Source: Eleusine coracana subsp. coracana
Lineage: Eukaryota > Streptophyta > Magnoliopsida > Poales > Poaceae
Length of the DNA: 64,000 nucleotides
NCBI GenBank assembly: GCA_032690845.1
Contig: CM064420.1
Location: forward strand, 59,942,707 to 60,006,706
Direction: 5' to 3'
The translations under genes were made by a program, and so were the position numbers. The notes beneath the pieces were generated by a model. It saw nothing but the letters and a program-made list of their open reading frames with translations, made no database searches and was not told where the DNA came from. Below are positions 10,548-20,630 of the stretch, one piece after another; within the stretch, counting starts at the first letter, position 1; each line of letters opens with the position of its first letter.

Positions 10548-13176
10548 ATGGCGGACGCGACGACGTCTCCGGCGTCCCCGCTTCTGCCGTCGCGGAAGAA
10601 GCCGACGGCGGCGCAGTACGCGCGGTGCGCGTCGAACCCGCGCGACGAGCTTCGCAGCTTCCGCGCGTGCCTGCGGTGGCTGTGCGTGGACCACTCCACC
10701 CGCGCCCGCTCCGCCGCGTCATGGGCCGCGTTCCTCCTCCTCGGCGTGGCGGCCCCTCTCTCCCTCCGCCTCGTCGCCGCCTCCTCCTCCTCCGGCGCCC
10801 CGCCGCGGCCCTTCGACGCGCAGGTCCAGACCTCGCTCACTCTCGCGGCCCTGCTGGCCTCGGCGTGCCTGGGCCGGCTGCTGGGCCGGGCCGGCGGGAT
10901 GCGGCGCCTGCTCTACCTCGACAGCCTCCGCCGCGACTCCGACGACGTGCAGGCGGGCTACGCCGCGCAGCTCGACCGCTCCTTCCGCGTGCTCGCATGC
11001 TTCGTGCTCCCCTGCTCGCTCGCCGACGCCGCATACGAGGCCTACTACTACGCATCCTCTGCTCGATCCTTCCGGTCGCCGTGGTGGGCCGCGGCCTGCT
11101 GCGCGGTGGACGTGGCCTCGTGGGTGTACCGCGCCGCGCTCTTCTTCATGGTCTGCGTGCTCTTCCGCATCATCTGCTACCTCCAGATCCTGCGCATGGT
11201 GGGGTTCGCGCGCGAGTTCGGCAGGTTCGCCGACGTCGCCGCCGTGCTCGTGCACCACCGCAGGATCAGGGAGCAGCTCAGGAAGATCAGCCACCGCTAC
11301 CGAAAGTTCATCGTATGCAGCCTCGTGCTCGTCTCCGCCACCCAGTTCGCCGCGCTGCTCGCCACGACAAGGCCGCACGCCACCGTCGACCTCGCCACCG
11401 CCGGAGAGCTCGCCGTGAGTACCCTCTCTCCTCCTCTCTGTTCCTTTCAGGTCGTTTTTTTTTCGGCATGTTTAATCAGAAATCATTTTGAGATTAACTA
11501 AAAGTAATCATGGTAAAGTTTGATGCTTCGCGTATTAAGATTCAAGGCGGACATAAAAACAATGCAAATATTCCAAACTTGTTACCAGTGCGAAGATACT
11601 GCATCTGATTCGTATCCATCCTAACAATATCGTTCAAAAAAAAAGTCCAAACAAGCCCGTAGATGGAACATGAGCATGTGTCCCCTTAATGTTCGGATCA
11701 TGAATAATTGGATAATTGAAACACACTGATCGAAGATGTGATTTTTTTTGTCTCTCCCCTGAACAATAGTACTATAGACAGAGTGCTGTACTGGTACACC
11801 AAATTGTTTATGCAATAAACAGCAAGGCTGGAAATGGCACCAACTTGTACGCGTAAAACTGTTACTGACGCGCGAATGGAAGTCGGAAAGGTCTGTTGTG
11901 TCCAGCTCTGAACTGCAAGATCTAATCTGTTATCCCAATGGCCTGGAGCCCTGGACTCTGGAGCTAGTACAAAAATGCCAAATCAGGTTGTGCGACGACA
12001 GCTGTAAATGGGAAGTTCTAGAAAAAGCTTTGCATACCGGAAAGGGAACCACACAAATGTTTCGGATAAGTAACAGTACAGAAGAACAAGCGCATCAATC
12101 CCCACCACACATCACGCATTGCCCAGCAACACCACATGGTCCTCTCAGCAGACAACAGCTGGATTCCCATCAGCATTATTAGTACTTGCTGCCTAGTTGG
12201 CGGCGTCTCAGGAGGTTGATGTCCTTGTAGATCTGCTATGCAAAATGCCTGGAGTTACAATTTTCTGTATAGATGTATGGACGTTTCAAAGTTCAGACCC
12301 AACACACAGTAAAGTTTCAGTGAAACATAGGTAGCATTGCATGTTTATCACAGTGCCCGGCTCATCTCTTCTATTCTTTTCGAATTTTTTTTTTCCTAAA
12401 GACTATTCTTTCGAATATGAGCGAACGTTTTTAGATTTGTTGTTCTTTTCTTCTTATAACAGTATGAACATATTGGCACATCTGTCATAATGTCTCCACA
12501 AGTTGAGAAGGTAATTTTCGAGTTTAATTGTTGCCTCAAGTCAACTGACAGTTTGTGGTATCCTTGTCCATTCTGATGTGTGCAGCTGACGTCGCTGAGC
12601 CTGGTGGCGGGTCTGCTTATGTGCCTCCACAGCGCGGCGAAGATCACGCACAAGACGCAGGCCATCACGAGCGTGGCCGCGGCGTGGCACGCCGACGCCA
12701 CCGTCCACGCCTTCGACAACGACCAGGAGAACCCGGACCCAGACCTGCCGGCCGTCGTGGGTTACCTGGCGCCGGCGAACGCCTACCGCCTCGCCACCGG
12801 CGACGAGTCCGGCAGCGACGACGACTTCGACAGCCGGAGCGAGAGCTCCCTCGACGACTCCAAGTACGTCCCGTTCCAGGCCAACAACATCTGCTTCCAG
12901 AAGCGGCAGGCGCTGGGTAAGCACCATCTTTCTAACTCTTGATTGATCGTGATCATGAGACCACAGTTTTTGCTGCATCTCCATGTGCTCCAGCTCCTGC
13001 TTCTGATGCTTCTTTTTTTTTCCATCCTTCTCCTACCAGTGACGTACTTCGAGAACAACCGGGCCGGCATCACGGTGTACGGCTTCGTGGTGGACCGGGC
13101 GTGGCTCCACGCGCTCTTCATGATCGAGTTCTCGCTCGTCATGTGGCTGCTCGGGAAGACGGTCGGAATCTCATGA
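10548..13176 (+). CDS. DUF3537 / plant gustatory-receptor-like (GRL) membrane protein
   Basis: Three exons: 10548..11414, 12586..12916, 13040..13176; GT-AG introns; 1335 nt giving 444 aa. The N-terminus (residues 1-50) is soluble with an RKKPTAAQYARC region and a conserved-looking RACLRWLCVDHS. About seven hydrophobic segments follow, with a cytosolic-type loop containing an acidic stretch (GDESGSDDDFDSRSESS) in exon 2. The last exon supplies the C-terminal span. This layout and the FRIICYLQILRM and YRKFIVCS segments fit the DUF3537 family. Published structure-based work places that family as plant relatives of insect gustatory/odorant receptors, but ligand and function in plants are unknown. 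Exon 1 is extremely GC-rich while the 1.17-kb intron is AT-rich, typical of grasses. Confidence 0.85.
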
Positions 13177-14150
13177 ACTGGTTCCACCAGGTTTCTTGTG
13201 CAGAGTTTCGCTTACATATGTACAAATTGCCTCCCCCTTCTTCAGGCATTCTGACGCAGTACGGGTCGTACTAGTATTCATTTCATTTGATGAAAATAAG
13301 GATGACTATGTTAGGAAAGAGAAGGATTTTTGTTGAAGTTTTACCCTGGAATAGTTGTATTGAGTTTAAGTGTTTTATTGAACAGAAATCTTGTGCTGAA
13401 CGGCCCTGTTGAGTACTTATATTGCGACGATCAGACTGCGCTGAGCTTTTGTACAGAAATAATAATCAAGAAACCCACCAAAACAATACTCCTAACTAAA
13501 TTAGCCAAAAGGTTGCACTGTTTTTATTCAGTTTTTGTCCTCTTGACGGAAAGAGGGGTTTATTGATCAATCACGAGATGCCATACAATCTCTTCGAGCA
13601 AACACGCTCAACACAAAACCAACCGACCAAACGCTCACCACGAGAGGATGTTGCCCATGGCCTGCAAATTTAAACCTCACAAGCCGGCTAAACCAAACCA
13701 TCCAACACAGCAGAACAAATTTATACAAAAATACCAAACATAAGTAGCAATTCATAATTTGTTCATGATGATGGTGTCTAGCTTTGAACCAGCAAATGCT
13801 GCCAAAACAATTAACTGTGTAGTTCACTTCCATCAACAGAAATGTAAAGGAACCTTGGGTAAGGGCATTCACAAAATCCATGCAAGGCAGCACCAGAAAT
13901 GCAGCATCGCTTTAGCCCAAAACTGTATGCAGATTGCGGAGCACATCATACAGGCATCAGCACCTGCCTAACAGAGATCTCCATCCAACTTATATTCGCT
14001 GTTGCCATCTCAGCAATGATATATGAAAGGAAAGGAAGAATCTGCTGGGCCTCTGACCACCAGGCAGTAGCTATCACGGTGTATTATTTTGCATCCCTTG
14101 CAGATGGATAACATGAACACCCCCCCCCCCCCCCCCCAAATGATCTCATT
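13177..14150. other. 3' flanks of GRL and DUF1644 genes, gene-free
   Basis: The two flanking genes converge here, so this holds both 3' UTRs. Short ORFs on both strands look random. An 18-base C homopolymer lies at 14120..14137, close to the DUF1644 stop codon. Confidence 0.55.
14120..14137. repeat. poly-C homopolymer (18 C)
   Basis: Uninterrupted run of 18 C on the plus strand, within the likely 3' UTR of the DUF1644 gene (poly-G in its transcript). Length may be affected by sequencing error. Confidence 0.85.
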
Positions 14151-15236
14151 TCAGCCTCCACGTGTTGTCCTTGTACGAGTCACCATAGGATGGTGCCGCC
14201 GTGAAGTTCTGCCTACTGCCCGGACAGAACCAGTCCGCTGTCCCCTCTGAGTGCTAACTGAATCATGTTGAATATCTGACGTATCAATGGAGTCAGTTGA
14301 GTAGTGATGCCTAGGCCTCTCCCTATGTCTTCTATGAGCCCTGTATGAATCTCCAGTAGAGATTCTCCGGCCACGGCCAAACAAGGATGCCAAGAAGTCA
14401 AAGCCCTCACCCAAACTATCATCTGAAGAATCATATAAGTCAATTCTCTCATTCAGAGTGCGATCCAAGGATGCAAAGAAGTTGAGTCTTTCCTCCAAGT
14501 CAATTTCATTACCGTCAGAGTGGAAACGATTGTTGCCACCATTCAACTCAAGGACATAATCTCCCATGATCACAGCTCCTGGATTCATGGCCCTGATAGT
14601 GCTGATTGCATCCTCACGCTCTCTCTCGCATTCAAACTTCTTCCACTCATCTGCGACTGCAGGATCAACTTCACGAGGTTTCGCTGAAGGGTGCTTGGAT
14701 GTCACATGCTTGCAGAGTTCCTTATATGAGCCAATGAAGGAGCAGCCATCATGAATGCAGGTTCTCTTCTTCCGGTTGAGATAATGACGAGCAGGTTCAA
14801 CCACAGTCCATCCTTTAACATCTCCACGGCAGAGAGGGCATGCAAGTTCCATCGTGCATGGCTGCTTGTTTGTCAGCTCTGTGTTCGAGGTTAAAGGAAG
14901 GCCAGGTGCAGACTCAGCTGAAGAACCAAGAGCCAATTTTTCCTTCGCGTAAGCTTCTTTAAAGTGTTCAAGGCAATTAGAGTGATGATAGTCAGTACCA
15001 CACATATATGGTCGGCAGCCCTTGTGGTGAGAAGTGCATAGGAGGAGAACGGCATCATGTGGATGCTCCAAGCAAACTGGGCAAGTGGCACCTTTCCATT
15101 CTTTTTTCTCAGAGGACGACAAGATGTCATATTCTTTGTCTGTTCCTTTTTTCTTCCAGCAGCATGAGGGTGCATCGCAAGAAACTGACCTACGGTCACG
15201 AGCTTGGAGGTTCCTGGCTCTTGGTGATCTCGTCAT
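14151..15236 (-). CDS. DUF1644 family zinc-finger protein
   Basis: Single coding exon, 361 aa. Residues 52-92 hold a RING-like Cys/His cluster (CPVCLEHPHD, then CTSHHKGCRPYMCG, then HHSNCLEHF). CPLCRGDVKGW is at 133-143, and a C2H2-like finger (CIHDGCSFIGSYKELCKH) is at 160-177. This series is diagnostic of DUF1644. A low-complexity, Arg/His- and Ser/Asp-rich tail follows. Rice members have been linked to salt and ABA stress responses; the molecular activity is unknown. The ATG has a splice acceptor about 30 bases upstream (TTGCAG), and a GC-rich leader with a GAG|GTCAGT donor lies at about 16765, so a 1.5-kb 5' UTR intron is likely. A MULE sits just beyond the inferred transcription start. 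Confidence 0.9.
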   Translation of the reverse strand: MTRSPRARNLQARDRRSVSCDAPSCCWKKKGTDKEYDILSSSEKKEWKGATCPVCLEHPHDAVLLLCTSHHKGCRPYMCGTDYHHSNCLEHFKEAYAKEKLALGSSAESAPGLPLTSNTELTNKQPCTMELACPLCRGDVKGWTVVEPARHYLNRKKRTCIHDGCSFIGSYKELCKHVTSKHPSAKPREVDPAVADEWKKFECEREREDAISTIRAMNPGAVIMGDYVLELNGGNNRFHSDGNEIDLEERLNFFASLDRTLNERIDLYDSSDDSLGEGFDFLASLFGRGRRISTGDSYRAHRRHRERPRHHYSTDSIDTSDIQHDSVSTQRGQRTGSVRAVGRTSRRHHPMVTRTRTTRGG

Positions 15237-15266
15237 CTTTTAGAAAATTCTGGCCGTGCCAGGCAA

Positions 15267-16764
15267 CTGCAAGCATTGTGAAATATAGTTAGGAAGTAAA
15301 CATTACCAGTTAGCAACAGAATAGTCGTTAGAATATTGGCTAGAAATGGATTCAGTTAAGAATATAATACCCTATCTACAGATTTTTAGGAAACATTGGT
15401 AACTTATAGGCTGCTATTTATTGGAAACCTAGCAGTTGTTCTGTAATCATTCCCTTCCATCGATATGGCAAGACCACATCGACAAGCATCAAGCATGACA
15501 CCCAACTGCGCCCAGCTACCTTTTTGGCAAGACAACTACTGCCTATCTTCAATGTACATATCAAGCAATATCATATAATGAATTACATGTATGGTCAACT
15601 GAAAAAAATCGAATAAGTTGAAACAAAACAAAAAACAAAAATTGATTTCCAGCGACCCTAAGAAAGAAAAGCACATGTTACTAAAGAAACAATTTTGATT
15701 TTTCACATATTACATTCTACATTCTTATCACAAAACTAGCTACGCGTACATCACAAGCGAAGATAAAACAATAGCTTGAATACAGTCCACTAGTGGAAAT
15801 GGACATATATGCATTCGCATTTCAAAGTTAAATTAAATACAGTACAGTAACATTTAAAATACCTGAGATTTACAGACATGTGACTACAGTTCTGCTGACA
15901 TATTTAACAGAGCCAGATAAAATGCTAGAGGTACACATAGAAAAATAAACACCTTGTTCACAATTCTGTTACTAAAATAACAGGGTACCAGGTCCTTGAA
16001 AATGATATGTTTCATAATTGTTACCGCCAAATATTACGCTTGTCTTAGCACCACGCTCAATTCAATTCGAAATGCTCTCAAGAGTTTGCCACTTCTTATC
16101 TTACAAACAGAAATATATGAAAAAAGAAACACAAAAACTTTGCAGGTAAAAAAAGAACCTTTTGACCACGTCACAATTTTCTTATGAGGCGGATGGGTAT
16201 ATTCAGGTACTGCGAAGAAGTCCAGTTGTTGGATTAATTAGCTACACTACACTCGCTGTTCCATAGGTCCCATCCTTCAGGCTACTTGATTGCATTAAAT
16301 TTCTAACACAGAGTCAATACTGATAAGTAAGAACTAAAATGATATCCTGCATAAGCTGCAACACAGTACACAAGGGATGCAAACAGCGAGACAAAACGAA
16401 GCTTTTTCCCCGGACAAACAACATATGCCAGATCCCATCGGAGTGGACACCCCACCGAAACTCAAGCTAAGTACATCACGGAGCGCGAAAGGATTAACGG
16501 CATCTAAAAAAGGCATCTGCTTGCACGGGAAATGAGAGCGTCGCGCGACGGGAGATCCGGCCGCGCGGCCGGACTGAGGCAGGACCCGAACCCTAACGGG
16601 AGGGTCTAAAGCAGGTGAGAGACGGAACGCACACACAGGCGAACCCTAGAGGAGAATGGTCAGGAGATGGAAATGGACTGGAGGTGCGGGATGAAACGAG
16701 GCCAGATGGAGCGGGCGAGATGAGAGGGAGAGGAGGGGAGGGGTGGTGCAGAGTAGAGACTGAC
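15267..16764 (-). other. inferred 5' UTR intron of the DUF1644 gene
   Basis: AT-rich DNA between a minus-strand donor (GAG|GTCAGT, exon end 16765) and an acceptor (GCTTGCAG, exon resuming at 15266). The upstream GC-rich block 16765 to about 16850 would be the 5' noncoding exon. Inferred from splice signals and base composition only. Confidence 0.55.
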
Positions 16765-17010
16765 CTCGCGGCGGAGGCGACGGAGAGGGAGATCGAGATC
16801 CAAGTGGTGGTGATGTGGATTGTGGAATCTATCGCGACTAGCGGCCACAGGTGAGGTGCTGTGGGGAAGAAGAGACGCGTGCGATCCTTCCGAGGGATGT
16901 CACTGGCTCACCGCCGAAGCGCTGCCGTAGCGCGGCCCACGGCCTGCTGGCGAGGGATGTCAGCGCGGGCCGCGCAGCCCAGATGCTAGCGAGTGGATAT
17001 TTTTTTTTAA

Positions 17011-18035
17011 GGAAGAAGTCTATTGGTTGTTTGGTTTCTATACTTGAATTACAAAATTGGATAGGACGATTTTTTAAACTCTTAATTCCGTTTATTTTTT
17101 CTCTTCTGGTGGTTTGTGAGGTGTTTTTATATTACGTGACATAATTAATCCTACATGCCAGATGTCATGTCATCATCTTTTTTTTTTCTCTCCTTTTTTT
17201 CTTCTCTCTCCTTTGCTTCTTCTATACTTTGCCCATTGTTCCAGCTCTCGCAAAGGAGGGTGACCGTGGCCTTCTTCGACGGTGGGGCGGGGTTGGACTG
17301 GTGGAGGACTTGGGCTGCGTGATGACCGAGGTCGGATGTCCGAGGCAGAGGGAGGGGTAGTGACTAGGGCAAGGATGGATGAGATGATGGATGGCGGCGG
17401 CGCGAGCACTTTTTGGATGGAGCTATGGGTGGGCTAGTGGTGGTTGGTGCCTCGGTGGATGGGACAGAGACCTTCTGGGCCACAACAATGAAGAGGCCAT
17501 GACGGTGGGTTCCTTGGCCGCAAAGCCGGAGGGGCCTACTGTAGCCAAGGTCTATGTGGCGCGGTGAGGCACATTGGCTCCAGCGCCAGAGAGAGCGAAA
17601 ATCAGATGGGGATTAGGTGGATGCTATGGGGCCTAGTGGCTTGGAGGGTAACCGTCGTGCGGAGAGGGATCCGTTCGCACCGCGCCCTGGCTCGCTTTTG
17701 CCGATGGTGGCGGGGACAAAGGAGGAGGGGGGGGGGCAGTAAAGAGGCAGAGGAGCACGAGGTAGAGAGCTCTGACGCGCGTCATTGATGTGATGCCATG
17801 TCGGAAAGCATAGAAGCAGAGAGAAGAAGAAAATGAGGATATAAAAAAGAAGAAGATGATGACATGGCATGTGACATGTAGGATTAATTATACCACATAA
17901 GATAGAACCACCTTACAAACCACCCGAGGAGGAAAATGAACGGAATTAATAGTTTAAAGAGTCGTCCTAACCAGTTTTGTAATTAGAGGACAAAAATCGA
18001 ACAATCATGTTTCAGAGGTAAAATAGACTTTTTTC
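17011..18035. mobile_element. Mutator-like element with ~180-bp inverted repeats, non-autonomous
   Basis: Long terminal inverted repeats: about 17011..17190 matches the complement of about 17860..18035. Shared landmarks are AAGTCTATT, a TAATTACAAAA-type block, GGACGA, TTAATTCCGTT, GGTGGTTTGT and TAATTAATCCTACATG. The element is bordered on both sides by TTTTTTTTTAA (17000..17010 and 18036..18046), fitting the 9-11 bp target duplication of Mutator elements. The interior (about 17200-17850) is much more GC-rich than the arms, has short ORFs on both strands, and encodes no transposase. This is the structure of a Pack-MULE-like element. It lies about 160 bp upstream of the inferred DUF1644 transcription start. 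Confidence 0.8.
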
Positions 18036-18046
18036 TTTTTTTTTAA

Positions 18047-19802
18047 CACGCAGATGCAGCCAGCTAGCCACGCAGGAGCAGCTAGCTGAAAAATAAAAAT
18101 AAAAGAGAATAAATTTATCCAGTGTTCCTAGAACAGTTGAATTTTTTAATATTGAAACAATTGACATAGCATCTATACGATTTTCTTTGTTAAAGGATTT
18201 AGGATATCCAATTTGATAACTAAGGGATAAAAAGTAGACAACCATGGCATTTGTGGAAACCAAATAACCATCTTCGTTTTGCTAACAAGTTTCCACGATG
18301 AGGATCTCTTGTCTCTCACCCATTCTTCTCCATTCAATCTATTTTGACTGTTTGATCAATTTTTGATATGATGAAAACAAGATATCAGGCTCAATTTAAA
18401 CTTTTCTTAGTGGAGTTTCTACTTAATTTCTTTTCAAATTCATTTTTTCTACAAGAACAACAAAATTTGTGAAATATACAACTCAATTTGTGTTTTCAAT
18501 CTCGGTTTGACAAAGGTTTGACGTGCTATTGAAACAAAAACGATACAAATGAAACTAAAGGATGATCAGTGTGAAAATATAACTCGATGCGGTGTACATT
18601 AATGTAGAGTAAGACAGATCACAAACTCTAGCAAATTGATAGATTTTTTATGTCCACAATCATGTTGACTACGCATTATTCTTTGTTGAGTGTGTTGGAT
18701 GATGAGGCTTTTTATACTAAAACTGATCAATTAGTGACCGACGGGATTAACAGCGAGATAAAACATGCTACAATAGTTGGAGAGTGGTTTTTTTATAATA
18801 AAAATTGATGCCACATCATGTATATATTGTTGATGGTGTAACATAAGAGGAGATTATTAGGGTAGTTTTGGTTGCTTAATCCAAATATCGAGCAAAATTG
18901 AGCGAAAACATTATTCTAGGCAGACTTGTTGTCCACGTACTTTAGCCAGCATCGTAAAAGTTCGATTGTCTAGTTTGTCTTGGACGTACTCACATCTTCT
19001 TAGTAACAGCGAGTTGAACTTTCAATCACGTCTTCTGTTCTCCTTTTCTTTGTTGGCATGTGTTTGTTCTCTAGTGTAATTAGTTTTCAACAATTCAATA
19101 ACAAAGATAAAACTGTGCTACAAAAAAAAAGCGAATCATTCCAATTTCAGAGAGAAAAGAATAATAAAGAAAGGCAAAGGACAACCAGAAGGAGCTGTGC
19201 TAATATATAAATAAAAATAAAAATAAAACAGCAGGTGGATCAAGAACTCGAATCACAAAAGAAATAGAAAGAAAATTGAATGAAGTACTGAAGTGTGATA
19301 TATATTTTTTTTTCATACATCATCACTTAATTTGTTCACAGATGTCGTCCTCTTAATGCTAATTTTATAAAATGAACTTCATACTTCTTATTACAAGAAT
19401 TCAATGTTGTCGTTGTTAAAAAAAATATCATACTAGTTTTTTTTCCTGTCACAAATATACCTGCACCCGGCCTCAAGCCATCACTTATTTGATCTAGTTT
19501 CTTCAAACGATTTTCAGTGATTTTGTATGGTTGCGATGGTTCATTTCAAGGGAATCTTCACATAGACATTTCCATATACCAATATTTTACCAAAAACTTT
19601 CTATGCCTGGGACCATGAATCCTACTTCTGCATCTGTAATACCTACGGATACATTAGCACTTCCCTTTTTAGCAAAAGCACGTATGCTGTGGTATTTTTG
19701 GTTCGACTGATATGCGAGATACCTCAATGGCTCAATTCTGCAAAAAGAAGAAACAAGGAGAGAGAGAGAGAGAGAGACGAGGCAGAGTCCGTTTCTCCGG
19801 TG
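18047..19802. other. gene-free stretch upstream of the vasculin-like gene
   Basis: AT-rich DNA with homopolymer tracts and no credible ORF, RNA gene or transposon end recognised. Its right end contains a GA microsatellite near 19758..19777, close to the promoter of the next gene. Confidence 0.5.
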
Positions 19803-19853
19803 GAGACCAATCGGAAGCGAGGCGTGACCCAATCTTTGCCAAATCCTATAAAA
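19803..19853 (+). promoter_or_regulatory. core promoter of the vasculin-like gene
   Basis: A CCAAT box (GAGACCAATCGG near 19803) and a TATA box (CCTATAAAAGCC, TATAAAA at 19847..19853) are properly spaced. They precede a long GC-rich leader. The leader probably contains a 5' UTR intron, as donor- and acceptor-like sequences lie near 20339 and 20495. Confidence 0.6.
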
Positions 19854-20630
19854 GCCCCGGATTATATATCAGAAATTCCTTTTCGTTCGCAAAATCCATC
19901 GCCTCTTTTTGTTCCCCTCCAACCCCGCACCGCACCGCACGAATTCGCCGAGGGCAGACGACGCCACGCAGCTCAACCGACCTCGACCCAGAGGAACCGC
20001 CAATCCGGCCACGGCCAATCTCCGCCGCCGCCGCGACTGCGTCCTCCGGCTCCTGATTTTTCCTTTTTGCCCCCCAACCCGGATTGCTCGAGATTATCCG
20101 GGCGGAGGCGGCCGTCGTCGTGCGGCGCGAGTGGCGCGTGGTCCTAATCTAGACCTAGGCCTATCTGGAAGGAGGTTGAGGGGTTTAATCCGGGCTCTGG
20201 TGTTTTTTTCTTTAAGCGCCGCCGCCGCCGCCTGGAATTCGCTGCACCTCGCCGCCGTCTGGCCGGTGACCGACGCGGCGCCGTGGTCTGGGCCCCTCAT
20301 TCACCCGCGACGGGAGGCTCGTCCCCCTCCACTGCTCTGGTACTGTGACTGGATTTGATTGCTGCGTATCACCTTACCTACTAATGTAATCTAGTAATCC
20401 AATCTAATCCAATCTTCTCGTCCCGCCGTGTTTTCATTAGGTTCAGTCTTCTCCGGCGTGCAGGAGCAATACACCTGAAGCGTTGTTGGGTTGCAGTGCT
20501 TCCCTGTTCTTTCCCTCACCTGCGACGATTTCAGGGGTGTTCAGTTGAACCCCCATCCATGCCCTGTGCCAGGTCCGCCCCTGGCCCGGCCTCTCAACCG
20601 CGGCCGGTGGGTGGACGCTGAGTGGTGCCC

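Noticed and set aside
10719..11378. 219-codon minus-strand ORF opposite GRL exon 1
   Set aside because: High GC makes stop codons rare; the product is a His/Glu/Gly-rich shadow of a clear membrane protein on the plus strand.
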